A DNA stretch of 64,000 nucleotides from assembly GCF_011320075.1 (NCBI RefSeq), contig NZ_JAANPA010000001.1, positions 124,001 to 188,000 of the forward strand, given 5' to 3'. Every line of letters begins with the position of its first letter. Position 1 is the first letter of the stretch. The stretch is from Sphingosinicella sp. YJ22. GTDB lineage: Bacteria; Pseudomonadota; Alphaproteobacteria; Sphingomonadales; Sphingomonadaceae. Shown piece after piece: positions 24,722-33,435 of the stretch. The position numbers were made by a program, and so were the translations under genes. The notes under the pieces were generated by a model. It ran no database searches. It worked only from the letters and a program-made list of their open reading frames with translations, and had not been told where the DNA came from.

Positions 24722-26609
24722 TCAAACCGGCAGTCGGAATTGGAGGCCGCGGGTGACTTCCGTCGCCTCCGGGTCTAGGCCACCGAGACCACGCGCATGT
24801 GCGACGACCTTTGACCAATCAGGGCCGCCATAATCGATCAACTCGATCACCTCCCTCAACGGCCGCATGTCTGCACCGCGGCCGTAGCGGCGCCCGACCT
24901 TCCCGTCGGAATGGCCGCAGATCAGGTCAACCATTTCTTCCTTGGCTCGACCGCGAAGGTTGCGGCGGATCGAGTGGCGGAAGGAATGGAATACCTTTTC
25001 GTCGTCGGTGATGCCGATGTCCTCGAGATATCGGGCGAAGAGTCTCGATACCCTGGAGGTCCGCTTCCCGAATTTGTTGGGCTTGAAGTCGGGGAACAGC
25101 CATTCGGCTCCTTCGGCCTTACGACGTTCGACAAATTCGATGAAGCCGGCGCGAAGCAGAACCGGGTGGACCGGGATGTCCCGATCGGAGTTCGAGGATT
25201 TAAGGCTCTTCTCATCCTGGTCCTTGTCTGCACGAACCTGAGCGCGGTCTCGCTCGGTCGCGATGAACCAGATCCCCTGCTCCGACCGAACGTTGAATGG
25301 ACGAAGGGTACCGACTTCCTCCAGGCGACAGCCGTGAAGGGGGCGAGGAGGTCGATCCAGAACAGCGTCTCCTGGCCTGATACCCGTAGCGTCTTCGATG
25401 ACGAGGTCGCGGAAGATCGCCTCCATGTCATCCTCGTCAAACGGCAGCCGCTTCTCCTAGCTCTCCTCCACCTCCACGAACTTGGCCTGCTTCGCCGCAT
25501 TCAGCTGGAGGGGTACCTTCGACATCTTGTCGATGACGTGTTCGGTTATCGATCGTAGCGCAGAGAGGGCCTTGTTTACCGTCGCCGGTGCGAGCGTCGG
25601 CAGGCCTTCATTGGCGGCCACCGCAGCCTCATTATCTAGTGGGAGCGCCTTGATCGACTTTTTCGTCCGTCCGGGCAGCTCGAGCAGCTTCTCGCGAAAG
25701 TCGCGAACCATCTGCGGGCGGATATGGTCCATGTCGATGTCACCGAACATGGCGACGAACCGCCGGACCGCCAGATCCCACTCTTGTACCAGCTGCGGCT
25801 TGCGGGAGCGGCCCTTGGAATAGTCTCGCCAAGCTTCAAAGGCTTGGCTCACCGTGAGACCCACTACGGGCCCCGCGACGTGAACGGGGGCATCGGCGGA
25901 TGCCGATAGACCGCCCTGAATGACAACGAGCGGTGGTGGCCCGGACCAAGTCGCGACCTCGCGGGTGTTTTCTTTCTGAAGGGCCTCAATGAGCGCTTCG
26001 AGCGTCCGGCGCTGTAACTGGCGCGCGATTGCCTCACGGAGGGTCTCGTCGGTCGGCAATCCATGGCGCTGCAACACGAGACCCGAGGGTCATGCGAACG
26101 CTTCCGGCGCCAACCGACTAACCTCCTGCAGGCAAATCCGGTATGGCAGCCGGCGCTCGCCCTGGAAGGTGCGGAGCATCACGGCGTCATCCTCGCCGTA
26201 TCGACTCTCCGGCTCGAAGACATAGTCAGGAGCCGGCCCGGCGATGCCACGCTCGGCAGCGAGGCGCTGGTACGATGCCATTTTTGCGTACGGCCATTCG
26301 CAGCCACAGTCCATCACGGCGCGTTTCTTGAAGCCACCGTTCAACGTAGTGGTTCGCCTGCGCGCTCACCCCACCACAGAGAAATGCCTTGGCATTGATG
26401 GCCAGCCGCTCATAGGCAGCGGCGCGCTCGGGCATTAGCGCCTTTGCTTCCACCGGATCGCGGGTGCCGAGGCTGACCTTGTATTCCCGCTTGCCGAAGG
26501 CGGGTCGCAACTCTGGCGGGATCACCTTGCGGAAATAATAGATACCGGTGCGGGGGTCTTTGGACGGTGCTGTCATTCGGATCACTTTGTACGCATCCTT
26601 TGTATGCAA
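24722..26609 (-). pseudogene. Tyrosine-recombinase integrase, broken by stops and frameshifts
   Basis: The N-terminal part (from 26609) has the DUF6538-like lead PRTGIYYFRKVIPPELRPAF. It shifts frame near 26340, meets TGA near 26090 and continues in frame with a SAM-like core domain (SQAFEAWRDYSKGRSRKPQL). It then meets TAG near 25457, after which the same frame resumes (EKRLPFDEDDMEAIFRDL). Two compensating frameshifts lie near 25330-25390. The catalytic domain still shows GCRLEEVGTLRP (first Arg), HSFRHSIRR (HxxR), CGHSDGKVG and the Tyr in RRYGRG. It probably inserted the island into tRNA-Glu but can no longer act. Confidence 0.85.
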
Positions 26610-26670
26610 GGACGGGTAAAGCGATCGTGAAAGTGGCGGTTTTCCGCGATTCCGCCGATTTCGGCAGTTC

Positions 26671-26687
26671 TGGTGACCCCTACGGGA
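26671..26687. repeat. Right attachment site within tRNA-Glu (17-bp direct repeat)
   Basis: The 17 bases TGGTGACCCCTACGGGA are the complement of the tRNA 3' end (half T-stem, acceptor stem and CCA) and repeat exactly at 4496-4512. Confidence 0.85.
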
Positions 26688-26746
26688 CTCGAACCCGTGT
26701 TTTCGCCGTGAGAGGGCGACGTCCTAGACCGCTAGACGAAGGGGCC
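26671..26746 (-). tRNA. tRNA-Glu (anticodon CTC)
   Basis: A 76-nt cloverleaf including encoded CCA. Acceptor GGCCCCT pairs with AGGGGTC, the anticodon arm is TCGCC-CTCTCAC-GGCGA with CTC at positions 34-36, and the T arm is ACGGG-TTCGAAT-CCCGT. All arms are intact, so the integrated island regenerated a functional 3' end. Its natural terminator seems to be the hairpin now at 4472-4495. Confidence 0.95.
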
Positions 26747-26806
26747 GCTCGAAGAGCAGGGGTGGCGCATATGGGGCGAGGGGGGCGGCTGTCAAGCCGC
26801 GCCGCG

Positions 26807-27751
26807 TCAGGCGCCCGGTACGCCCAATTCGCGGGCGGCGGTGCGCAGCTGTCCCTGGGTCTCGGCGTCGCCGTCGAACGCCGCGAGCGCGCTGCGCAGG
26901 GCCGCGCCGGCGGCGTCGCGCTCGCCGAGCACCATGCGCGAGCGCATCAGCCGGACCCAGCCTTCGGCGTCGCGCGGGTTACTCTCGAGGCGGGCGGCGA
27001 GGCGGTCGACCATGCCCTTGACCATCTCGTTCTGCTGCGCCGGCGGGATGGCGCTCGCCGCCGCCATCTGCTCGCGGGTCGGGCCGGGAATGGCTGCGGT
27101 GGCGGTCGAAGCCGGCGCCGGGCGCGGCTCCGGCAGTCGGCCGGCGATGTCGATATCGTGCTGGCGGGCGATCGCCTGGGCGGCACCGCGGACCTGCGGC
27201 TCCCAGCCGGCGCCGGCCGGGGCGTCGCCGAGCAGGGCGACGAGATCGTCGACCGCGCCGCGCGGGTCGCCGTCGCGGTCCTTCAACGTCGCCCGGTAGA
27301 AGCGCACCATCGGCTCGCGCGGGTCGAGCGTCGCCGCCCGGTCGAGCAGTCGGCGCGCCTCGGCGAGGCCCGGCTCGGTGCCGAGCAGAAGCTGCGATTC
27401 CGCGAGATAGGCGACGTGCATGACGTTGTCGGGCTGAAGCTCCATCGCGCGGCGGAACGCCTGAGCGGCGGGCTGGACCTGCTCGGTGTCGCGATAGGCC
27501 ATGCCGAGCAGGAACCACGCCTCGGCATTGTCCGGGTCGCTCGCGATGCGCTGGCGGAGGCTGGCAATCATCTGCTCGATATTGCCGGCCTGCTGGTCCG
27601 GCGCGGCCGAGGCGACGCTTCGCGGCTGGGCGCCCGGCTCGTCGGACCGAGTGAGCGCGATGACGATCGTGACGAGCGCCAGCAAGGCCGCGAGGGCAAG
27701 CGCGATGGTGGCGGGCTGGATGCGCCGCGCGGGCGTCGTGGTGTCGGCCAT
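26807..27751 (-). CDS. ccmI: c-type cytochrome biogenesis protein CcmI/CycH-like (TPR)
   Basis: A 314-residue protein with one N-terminal membrane helix (PATIALALAALLALVTIVIA) and a periplasmic part with TPR units: AEAWFLLGMAYRDTEQVQPA and the MVRFYRATLKDRDGDPRGAV region. The C-terminal segment LAARLESNPRDAEGWVRLMR is typical of CcmH/CcmI, which holds apocytochrome c for heme ligation. The other ccm genes are not visible. It lies divergently next to an operon that needs at least 25 c-type hemes, a functionally sensible neighbour. It is the first chromosomal gene beyond the tRNA. Confidence 0.8.
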   Translation of the reverse strand: MADTTTPARRIQPATIALALAALLALVTIVIALTRSDEPGAQPRSVASAAPDQQAGNIEQMIASLRQRIASDPDNAEAWFLLGMAYRDTEQVQPAAQAFRRAMELQPDNVMHVAYLAESQLLLGTEPGLAEARRLLDRAATLDPREPMVRFYRATLKDRDGDPRGAVDDLVALLGDAPAGAGWEPQVRGAAQAIARQHDIDIAGRLPEPRPAPASTATAAIPGPTREQMAAASAIPPAQQNEMVKGMVDRLAARLESNPRDAEGWVRLMRSRMVLGERDAAGAALRSALAAFDGDAETQGQLRTAARELGVPGA

Positions 27752-27898
27752 AGACCCGCGATCATTTCAGCATATCGGCGCACGTCAAGGTCTGGCGGAA
27801 CGCGGATTAGCTGCTAGACTGTGCGGCCGATGAGGGGCCGACGGCGCACGACCGCCGGCCTTTTGCCACTTCGCAGGTCCTAAGGGGGAAGGGATCGC
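27752..27898. promoter_or_regulatory. Divergent control region of ccmI and the electron-transfer operon
   Basis: The 147-bp gap between divergent genes must hold both promoters. A TAAGGGGGAAGGG ribosome-binding site precedes the GTG at 27899. A GC hairpin-like run (GGCCGATGAGGGGCCG and GACCGCCGGCC) occupies the centre. I could not define a promoter box or operator with confidence. Confidence 0.5.
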
Positions 27899-30511
27899 GT
27901 GTCGGAACAGAAGGTTCGGATTGCCATCGTCGGTTCCGGTCCCGCGGGGTTGAGCGCCGCGGCCCGGGCCAAGCAGCTTGGCATCTCGCACCTGCTGATC
28001 GAGAAGTCCGACCACCTCTCCGACACGATCTACAAATACCAGAAGGGCAAGCATGTGATGGCGACGCCCGTCCAGCTGCCGCGCCGTTCGGACATGAAGT
28101 TCGACGCCGGCAAGCGCGAGGCGGTGCTCGGCCTCTGGGACGATCTCGCGGCGGAGTTCGCGATCGACGCGCTGATCAATGCCGAGGTGCTGTCGATCAC
28201 CGGGCAGGATGGCGACTTCGTGCTCAAGGTGAAAGGCGCCGCCAACCGCTGGCAGCGTCCGGACAAGCCCGGCGAGCCCCACGGTCCCAATGTCGCGGGC
28301 GCCGGTTCCGACCAGGTCCAGGAGATCCGCGCCGAGAAGGTGATCCTGGCGATCGGCACCCAGGGCAATCCCAACCGCATGCGCGTTCCCGGCGGCGACC
28401 TTCCGCACGTCCAGTATCAGCTCGACGACCCCAACGCCTATGACAACGAGCATATCACCGTGGTCGGAGCGGGCGACGCGGGCATCGAGAATGCGCTCGG
28501 CCTGCTCGAGGACCCCAAGCTCGACAACGTCGTCACCATCCTGAACCGCACCGCCGACTTCTCGCGCGCCAAGGGCCCCAACGTGCAGGCGATGTTCGCA
28601 GCGCGCGACGAGGGCCGGCTGACGGTGATGCCGGAGACGACTCCCGCACTGGTCGAGAATGGCTGGCTGACGGTGGAGACCCGCGACGGCCCGCAGCGCT
28701 TCCGCTGCGACCGCATCATCGCGCGCATGGGCTCCGCACCGCCGCGCGCCTTCGTCGAAGGCTGCTGCGCGACCTTCATCGAGCAGGAGGACCCGGACGG
28801 CGGCAAGCCCAAAAAGGTGATCAAGCCGGGCACCGGGATCGAGTTCAGCAGTCCCGACCGGGAAGCCTATCCCAAGCTGTCGCCGCAGTTCGAAAGCACC
28901 GTTCCCGGGATCTTCGTGGTCGGCGCTCTGGCCGGTTATCCGCTGATCAAGCATTGCATGAACCAGGGCTATGACGTCGTCGAGTTCATCAACGGCAACA
29001 CCAGCCTGGAGCCGGTCGACACGCCGCTTCTCGCCGCCAAGTTCAGCGCCCTGCCGGGCCGCCGAAGCGTCGACGAATGGCTCGAGTTCCTGCGCGAGAA
29101 CGTGATCATCCTGAACGGGGTGTCGCCGCTGCAGATGCGCGAGTTCATGCTCGACAGCGACGTGCGCTTCTACCGCGCCGGCGACACGGTATTCGAGCGC
29201 AACGAGCCGGGCTCGTCGCTGTTCGCGATCGCCTCGGGCAGCGTGCTGGTCGAGGTCGACCCCCGGGACCGCAGCATCACCGTGCCGATCGAGACCGGCT
29301 CGATCTTCGGCGAGGTCGGCCTGATCTCGGGGCGCCCCCGCGGCGCCACGGTCCGCGCCGCCGAGGATGCGATCATCGTCGAGGTCTCGCGTCTCTCCGC
29401 GCTCAAGCTGATGGCCGCGGTGCCGGCGGCCAAGGAAGCGGTCACCCGCATCTCGGTCGAGCGGCAATTGCTGCAGATATTCAAGTCGGGCCTGACTTCG
29501 GCCGACCTCGCCGACGTCCTCGACGATTACAAGATCGTTCGGGTGAGAGCCGGCGAGGCGATTATCAACGAAGGCGAGGAAGGCTACGATGTCTTCGTCA
29601 TCCGAGTCGGCTCGATGGTGGTCGAGCGCACTGTCGCTGGCCGCCCGGTCTTCCTCTCCTATCTGCCGGCGGGCTCCTATGTCGGCGAGATGGCGCTGCT
29701 CGACGGCGGCCGCCGCACCGCGACCGTGCGCGCCGCGATCAAGTCCGAGGTGATCCGCCTCAACGGCGACAAGATGCGCGCGCTGCTCGCCCGCAACGCG
29801 CGGCTGCGCGAGCGGTTCGAGACCGACATGGCCAACCGCCAGCGGCTCAACTCCTTCATCGAGGCGAAGAAGGAGAGCTTCAGCGGCGCCGTCGACCTCT
29901 ATTCGTCGGTCGCGACCTTCCTCGTCGAGCAGGGCATTGGCGACGCCACCGACGTGCTGCTGATCGACGAGAAATTGTGCGTCGGCTGCGACAATTGCGA
30001 GAAGGCGTGCGCCGACAGCCATGACGGCCTGTCGCGCCTCAATCGCGAGGCCGGCAAGACCTACGCCCATCTCCACGTGCCGACCTCGTGCCGCCATTGC
30101 GAGCATCCGCATTGCATGGCCGACTGTCCGCCCAACGCCATCCATCGCGGCCCGGACGGCGAGGTGTTCATCGACGACAGCTGCATCGGCTGCGGCAATT
30201 GCCAGCGCAATTGCCCCTACGGCGTCATCCGAATGGAGATGGTCCCGCCCAAAAAGCCGAACCTGCTGTCCTGGCTGTTCTTCGGGCGGGGACCCGGGCC
30301 GGGCGAACCCAGCCAGAAATGGGCCAAGGCCAATCTGCCGCTGACCGGCGACGAGAAGAAGGATGCCGAGCTGACCAAGAAGCGGGCGATCAAGTGCGAC
30401 ATGTGCTCGGGGATCCCCGGCGGACCGGCCTGCGTGCGGGCCTGCCCGACCGGCGCCGCGATTCGAGTCAAGCCGGAGGAGTTCCTCACCGTGGCGCGGC
30501 TGGAGGCATGA
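27899..30511 (+). CDS. FAD/NAD(P)-type oxidoreductase fused to two cyclic-nucleotide-binding domains and a four-cluster ferredoxin
   Basis: An 870-residue cytoplasmic protein without signal or membrane helix. Residues ~5-375 are a thioredoxin-reductase-like flavoprotein (IAIVGSGPAGLSAAARA; VVGAGDAGIENALG; VPGIFVVGALAG) lacking a CxxC redox pair. Residues ~395-510 and ~525-645 are two cNMP-binding domains; both phosphate cassettes are intact (FGEVGL…RPRGATVRA with E472/R481; VGEMALLDGGRRTATVRA with E597/R606). Residues 694-860 form an NrfC/DmsB-like ferredoxin with four cysteine groups (CVGCDNCEKAC, CRHCEHPHCMADC, CIGCGNCQRNC, CDMC…CVRAC), i.e. four [4Fe-4S]. It likely feeds or accepts electrons at the b-type protein encoded next, under cAMP/cGMP control; that role is inference. 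Confidence 0.88.
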   Translation: MSEQKVRIAIVGSGPAGLSAAARAKQLGISHLLIEKSDHLSDTIYKYQKGKHVMATPVQLPRRSDMKFDAGKREAVLGLWDDLAAEFAIDALINAEVLSITGQDGDFVLKVKGAANRWQRPDKPGEPHGPNVAGAGSDQVQEIRAEKVILAIGTQGNPNRMRVPGGDLPHVQYQLDDPNAYDNEHITVVGAGDAGIENALGLLEDPKLDNVVTILNRTADFSRAKGPNVQAMFAARDEGRLTVMPETTPALVENGWLTVETRDGPQRFRCDRIIARMGSAPPRAFVEGCCATFIEQEDPDGGKPKKVIKPGTGIEFSSPDREAYPKLSPQFESTVPGIFVVGALAGYPLIKHCMNQGYDVVEFINGNTSLEPVDTPLLAAKFSALPGRRSVDEWLEFLRENVIILNGVSPLQMREFMLDSDVRFYRAGDTVFERNEPGSSLFAIASGSVLVEVDPRDRSITVPIETGSIFGEVGLISGRPRGATVRAAEDAIIVEVSRLSALKLMAAVPAAKEAVTRISVERQLLQIFKSGLTSADLADVLDDYKIVRVRAGEAIINEGEEGYDVFVIRVGSMVVERTVAGRPVFLSYLPAGSYVGEMALLDGGRRTATVRAAIKSEVIRLNGDKMRALLARNARLRERFETDMANRQRLNSFIEAKKESFSGAVDLYSSVATFLVEQGIGDATDVLLIDEKLCVGCDNCEKACADSHDGLSRLNREAGKTYAHLHVPTSCRHCEHPHCMADCPPNAIHRGPDGEVFIDDSCIGCGNCQRNCPYGVIRMEMVPPKKPNLLSWLFFGRGPGPGEPSQKWAKANLPLTGDEKKDAELTKKRAIKCDMCSGIPGGPACVRACPTGAAIRVKPEEFLTVARLEA

Positions 30512-30543
30512 GCGTGACGGCGGGCAGGGGAGCGGCGCTCTAG

Positions 30544-31413
30544 ATGGCGACCCGGGGGGCAAAGCAGATCGAGCGCAGCCGGTCCTCGGCGCATGAGGGC
30601 TTCCTGCAGCATCGCAATCATCGCTGGCTCAAGATCGCGCTCGGCCTCTCGATCGCGGCGCTGATCGTCTATCTCGGCGTGGACGTCGAGCCGCGCCACA
30701 ATGGCGGCAGCTGGTACGGCTATACGCTCGGCACGATCGGCGCGCTTCTGATCCTGTGGCTGACCATGCTCGGCGTGCGCAAGCGGGCGATGACGCGCGG
30801 CTATTTCTCGCTGAAGGCGTGGACGTCGGCGCATGTCTATCTCGGCCTGTCGCTCATCGTCATCGCAACCTTGCACACCGGCTTCCAGCTCGGCTGGAAC
30901 GTGCACACTTTGGCCTATGTGCTGATGATGATCGTGATCCTGTCCGGGATCTACGGCATCATCGCCTATTCGACCCTGCCCGAAGCGCTCAGCGACAATC
31001 GCTCCGAGATGACCCGCTCGCAGATGATCGAGACGATCGCCAAGCTCGACCGCCAGATCGACATCGCGGCGCAGTTGTTGGAAGACACCGAGATCGTCCG
31101 CTCCTCGCTCAAGGAGAACCCGTTCCGCGCCGGCATCTTCGCGCGGCTGTCGGGCAGCGACCGCAACTGCCGCAATGCCCGCGCCTTGCAGGACATGCGC
31201 GCGCGCCTCGCCACCGCGACGGGGGAGCAGGAGGACGCGATCCGTGCGGTGGTGCAACTGCTCGAGCGCAAGGCGGCGGCGCTGGCGCGCATCCGGAGGC
31301 AGCTCAAGATCAAGGCGCGGCTCGAGGTGTGGCTGTTCATCCACGTGCCGACGACCTTCGCCCTGATCGCCGCTCTTTCCGTCCACATCCTCAGCGTCTT
31401 CTATTACTGGTGA
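30544..31413 (+). CDS. Di-heme b-type membrane protein of the electron-transfer operon
   Basis: A 289-residue protein with about five helices and a cytoplasmic-looking coiled middle part (residues ~150-255). Four histidines form two pairs each spaced by 13 residues: H97/H111 in the third helix (SAHVYLGLSLIVIATLHTGF) and H267/H281 in the last helix (FIHVPTTFALIAALSVHIL). This is the bis-histidine quartet of cytochrome b/b561-type proteins holding two stacked hemes across the membrane. No named family recognised. It starts 32 bp after the ferredoxin-flavoprotein gene and ends 7 bp before the decaheme gene, so it is probably the membrane link between them. Confidence 0.75.
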   Translation: MATRGAKQIERSRSSAHEGFLQHRNHRWLKIALGLSIAALIVYLGVDVEPRHNGGSWYGYTLGTIGALLILWLTMLGVRKRAMTRGYFSLKAWTSAHVYLGLSLIVIATLHTGFQLGWNVHTLAYVLMMIVILSGIYGIIAYSTLPEALSDNRSEMTRSQMIETIAKLDRQIDIAAQLLEDTEIVRSSLKENPFRAGIFARLSGSDRNCRNARALQDMRARLATATGEQEDAIRAVVQLLERKAAALARIRRQLKIKARLEVWLFIHVPTTFALIAALSVHILSVFYYW

Positions 31414-31420
31414 TGGCCCG

Positions 31421-33421
31421 ATGACCTTCCTCGTCGAGCGGATATCCTACAGCGCCCAGGGCCGGCGGATCGTGAAGGCGATCACGGTCGAGGGCGATAC
31501 GCTCACGATCGGCCGCCATCCGTCCAGCGACATCCGCCTGGCGGATCTCAATGCCGCGCTCCGCCACGCAGTGGTGCAACGGGTCGCGCCGATGCAGCTT
31601 CAGGTCTCCGCGGAGGAGGGCGTCGGAGTCGAGCTCGACGGCCGCAAGGTCACCTCCGGCATCATCGACCTCGCGACCGGCGGCGACCTCAGGATCGGCA
31701 AGAATCTGCTGCGCTTCGCGCCGACCGCCGCGGGCAGCGAGGAGATCAGGGTCGAGGTCGAGGAGGTCGGCGAAAGCGCGGCCGACGAGAAGGATCGCGC
31801 CGACGTCGCGCGCTTTGCCGCGGGCGCGGTCATGCCGGGCAAGCGAGTCGCTTCCTATGTGCTGGCCGTGGTCGTGCTGGCGGTGTTCCTGGCCTGGCCT
31901 TTATGGTTCGTCGGCCAGCGCCAGCAGGCCCAGGCCCAGACCGAACAGCAGCCGGTCCGCGGGGACGGCCGGAAGGCCAAGGCGGAGCGGCAGGAACGCG
32001 TCGAGGTCAGGCCGGTGGCGGGATTCGCGGCGGACCGGCTGTGGATCAGCGGCCATCTCAGCCAGGCGCATGCCAGCCTGGAGAATAATTGCGGCGCCTG
32101 CCATGTCCGCCCGTTCGAGCCCGTCCGCGACGAATCCTGCATGGGCTGCCATGGCGACATCACCAATCATGGCGACACCGAGCGCCGGCCCGAGGAAGCG
32201 GCCGCGCGCCTCGCCCGCTCGCAACCGAATCTCACCGGCTTCGCCCGCTTTCAGCTGACCGTTGCCGAGGCGTTCGGCCACAATGCCGGCCGCTGCGTCG
32301 ATTGCCACCGCGAGCATGAGGGCCCGACTCGGCTCGCCGACACGGTCCAGAGCGACTGCACCGGCTGCCACGCGGATCTCAACAGCCGGCTGACTGGCGT
32401 GCGCTTCGGCAATGTCGTGGACTTCGGGCGCAACGCGCCGCGGCCCGATCCCGAGGGTCATCCCGAGTTCCGGCCCCTCGCACTGATCAACTGGGACGGC
32501 GATCGGCCGCTGCTGTCGCGAGTCGATCTGCGCGGCGCCCGCGAGAACAGCAATCTCGCCTTCCCGCACGAGATGCACCTCGATCCCGAAGGCGGCGTCG
32601 CGCGGATGACCCAGCGGCTCGGCCAGCGTTACGGGGGACGGCCGGGTCTCGGCTGCGCCGACTGCCACACCGCGACGCCGGACGGGACGAGCTTCCAGCC
32701 GATCAACATGGAAGAGGATTGCAGTTCCTGCCACAGCCTCGGCTTCGAACAGCAGGGCAATGTCGTGCGCACTCTGCGCCACGGCGCTCCGGACCAGGTC
32801 GTCGCCGATCTGCGCGAATTCTATCGTGGCCGCGCGCCGGCCCGGCCGCAGGAGCTGAGCTCGGCCGCTCGCCGCCGCCCCGGCGACATCGGCCAGGTTC
32901 GCGCCGCGCTTCAATATGCCCGCGCCCGCGCCGGAGCGAACACGTCGGCGGTGCAGGCGATCCAGGCGGTGTTCCAGCCGCAGGGCGCGTGCGGCGAATG
33001 CCATGTCGTCGACCAGCGCGGGCCGCTCGACTTCCACGTGCGGCCGGTCGCCTTCCCGACCCGCTATCTCCTGCACGGCTGGTTCAGCCACGCTCCCCAC
33101 CGCCGCACCGAATGGCCGCGCGAGACACCGGCTTTCCCCCGCGGCGCTGCTTTCGAAGGCGACCAGGCCTGCCTCAGCTGTCACGTCCAGGCCGGAAGTT
33201 CGCGTGCGGCGACGGACCTGATGCTTCCGAACATGGCGAGTTGCCAGTCCTGCCACGGCGGTGAAGGCGGACGGCGCGAAGCCGTGGAATCGAGCTGCTC
33301 GATGTGTCATGATTATCACCTGAACCAGGGCGTTCCGGCGATGCTGGTCAGGCGTCAGGCCAGGGGACAGAGATGGCACACGACGGTCACGCCGGTGGCG
33401 CGACTGACGGCGGCCAGATGA
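31421..33421 (+). CDS. FHA-domain / transmembrane / decaheme cytochrome c fusion protein
   Basis: A 666-residue protein. Residues ~20-105 are an FHA phosphothreonine-binding-type fold (TIGRHPSSDIRLADLNAALR; the GR, S and N positions are kept). A single helix at ~147-166 (SYVLAVVVLAVFLAWPLWFV) places FHA in the cytoplasm and the rest in the periplasm. Ten CxxCH sites lie between residues 224 and 630: CGACH, CMGCH, CVDCH, CTGCH, CADCH, CSSCH, CGECH, CLSCH, CQSCH and CSMCH. It could carry electrons from the b-type protein into the periplasm while FHA binds a phosphoprotein. The architecture is unusual; function is inferred from domains and operon. Confidence 0.85.
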   Translation: MTFLVERISYSAQGRRIVKAITVEGDTLTIGRHPSSDIRLADLNAALRHAVVQRVAPMQLQVSAEEGVGVELDGRKVTSGIIDLATGGDLRIGKNLLRFAPTAAGSEEIRVEVEEVGESAADEKDRADVARFAAGAVMPGKRVASYVLAVVVLAVFLAWPLWFVGQRQQAQAQTEQQPVRGDGRKAKAERQERVEVRPVAGFAADRLWISGHLSQAHASLENNCGACHVRPFEPVRDESCMGCHGDITNHGDTERRPEEAAARLARSQPNLTGFARFQLTVAEAFGHNAGRCVDCHREHEGPTRLADTVQSDCTGCHADLNSRLTGVRFGNVVDFGRNAPRPDPEGHPEFRPLALINWDGDRPLLSRVDLRGARENSNLAFPHEMHLDPEGGVARMTQRLGQRYGGRPGLGCADCHTATPDGTSFQPINMEEDCSSCHSLGFEQQGNVVRTLRHGAPDQVVADLREFYRGRAPARPQELSSAARRRPGDIGQVRAALQYARARAGANTSAVQAIQAVFQPQGACGECHVVDQRGPLDFHVRPVAFPTRYLLHGWFSHAPHRRTEWPRETPAFPRGAAFEGDQACLSCHVQAGSSRAATDLMLPNMASCQSCHGGEGGRREAVESSCSMCHDYHLNQGVPAMLVRRQARGQRWHTTVTPVARLTAAR

Positions 33422-33435
33422 TCGGGGCGGCTTAG

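Larger units (their letters stand above)
4496..26687. mobile_element. Genomic island integrated in tRNA-Glu(CTC)
   Basis: About 22.2 kb lies between two identical 17-bp copies of the tRNA-Glu 3' end. A tyrosine-recombinase gene (now broken) sits directly next to the tRNA end, the usual arrangement for integrative elements. Cargo: caa3-type cytochrome oxidase genes, GSDH-like lipoprotein, OppABCDF, M13 peptidase, and DUF2383, DUF1328 and CsbD stress-type proteins. The ends hold gene fragments: a DUF1998-like piece, a truncated cation exchanger and a duplicated oxidase tail. No conjugation or phage structural genes are seen, and the integrase carries stops and frameshifts, so the island looks fixed. 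Confidence 0.82.

Noticed and set aside
27785-30562. A 925-codon open frame antisense to the cNMP/ferredoxin gene, and similar long antisense frames (e.g. 9606-11552, 55537-58062)
   Set aside because: These are mirror frames of GC-rich coding sequence. They show no protein family motifs, have skewed Arg/Asp/Gly/Val composition and lie opposite genes with clear catalytic motifs.
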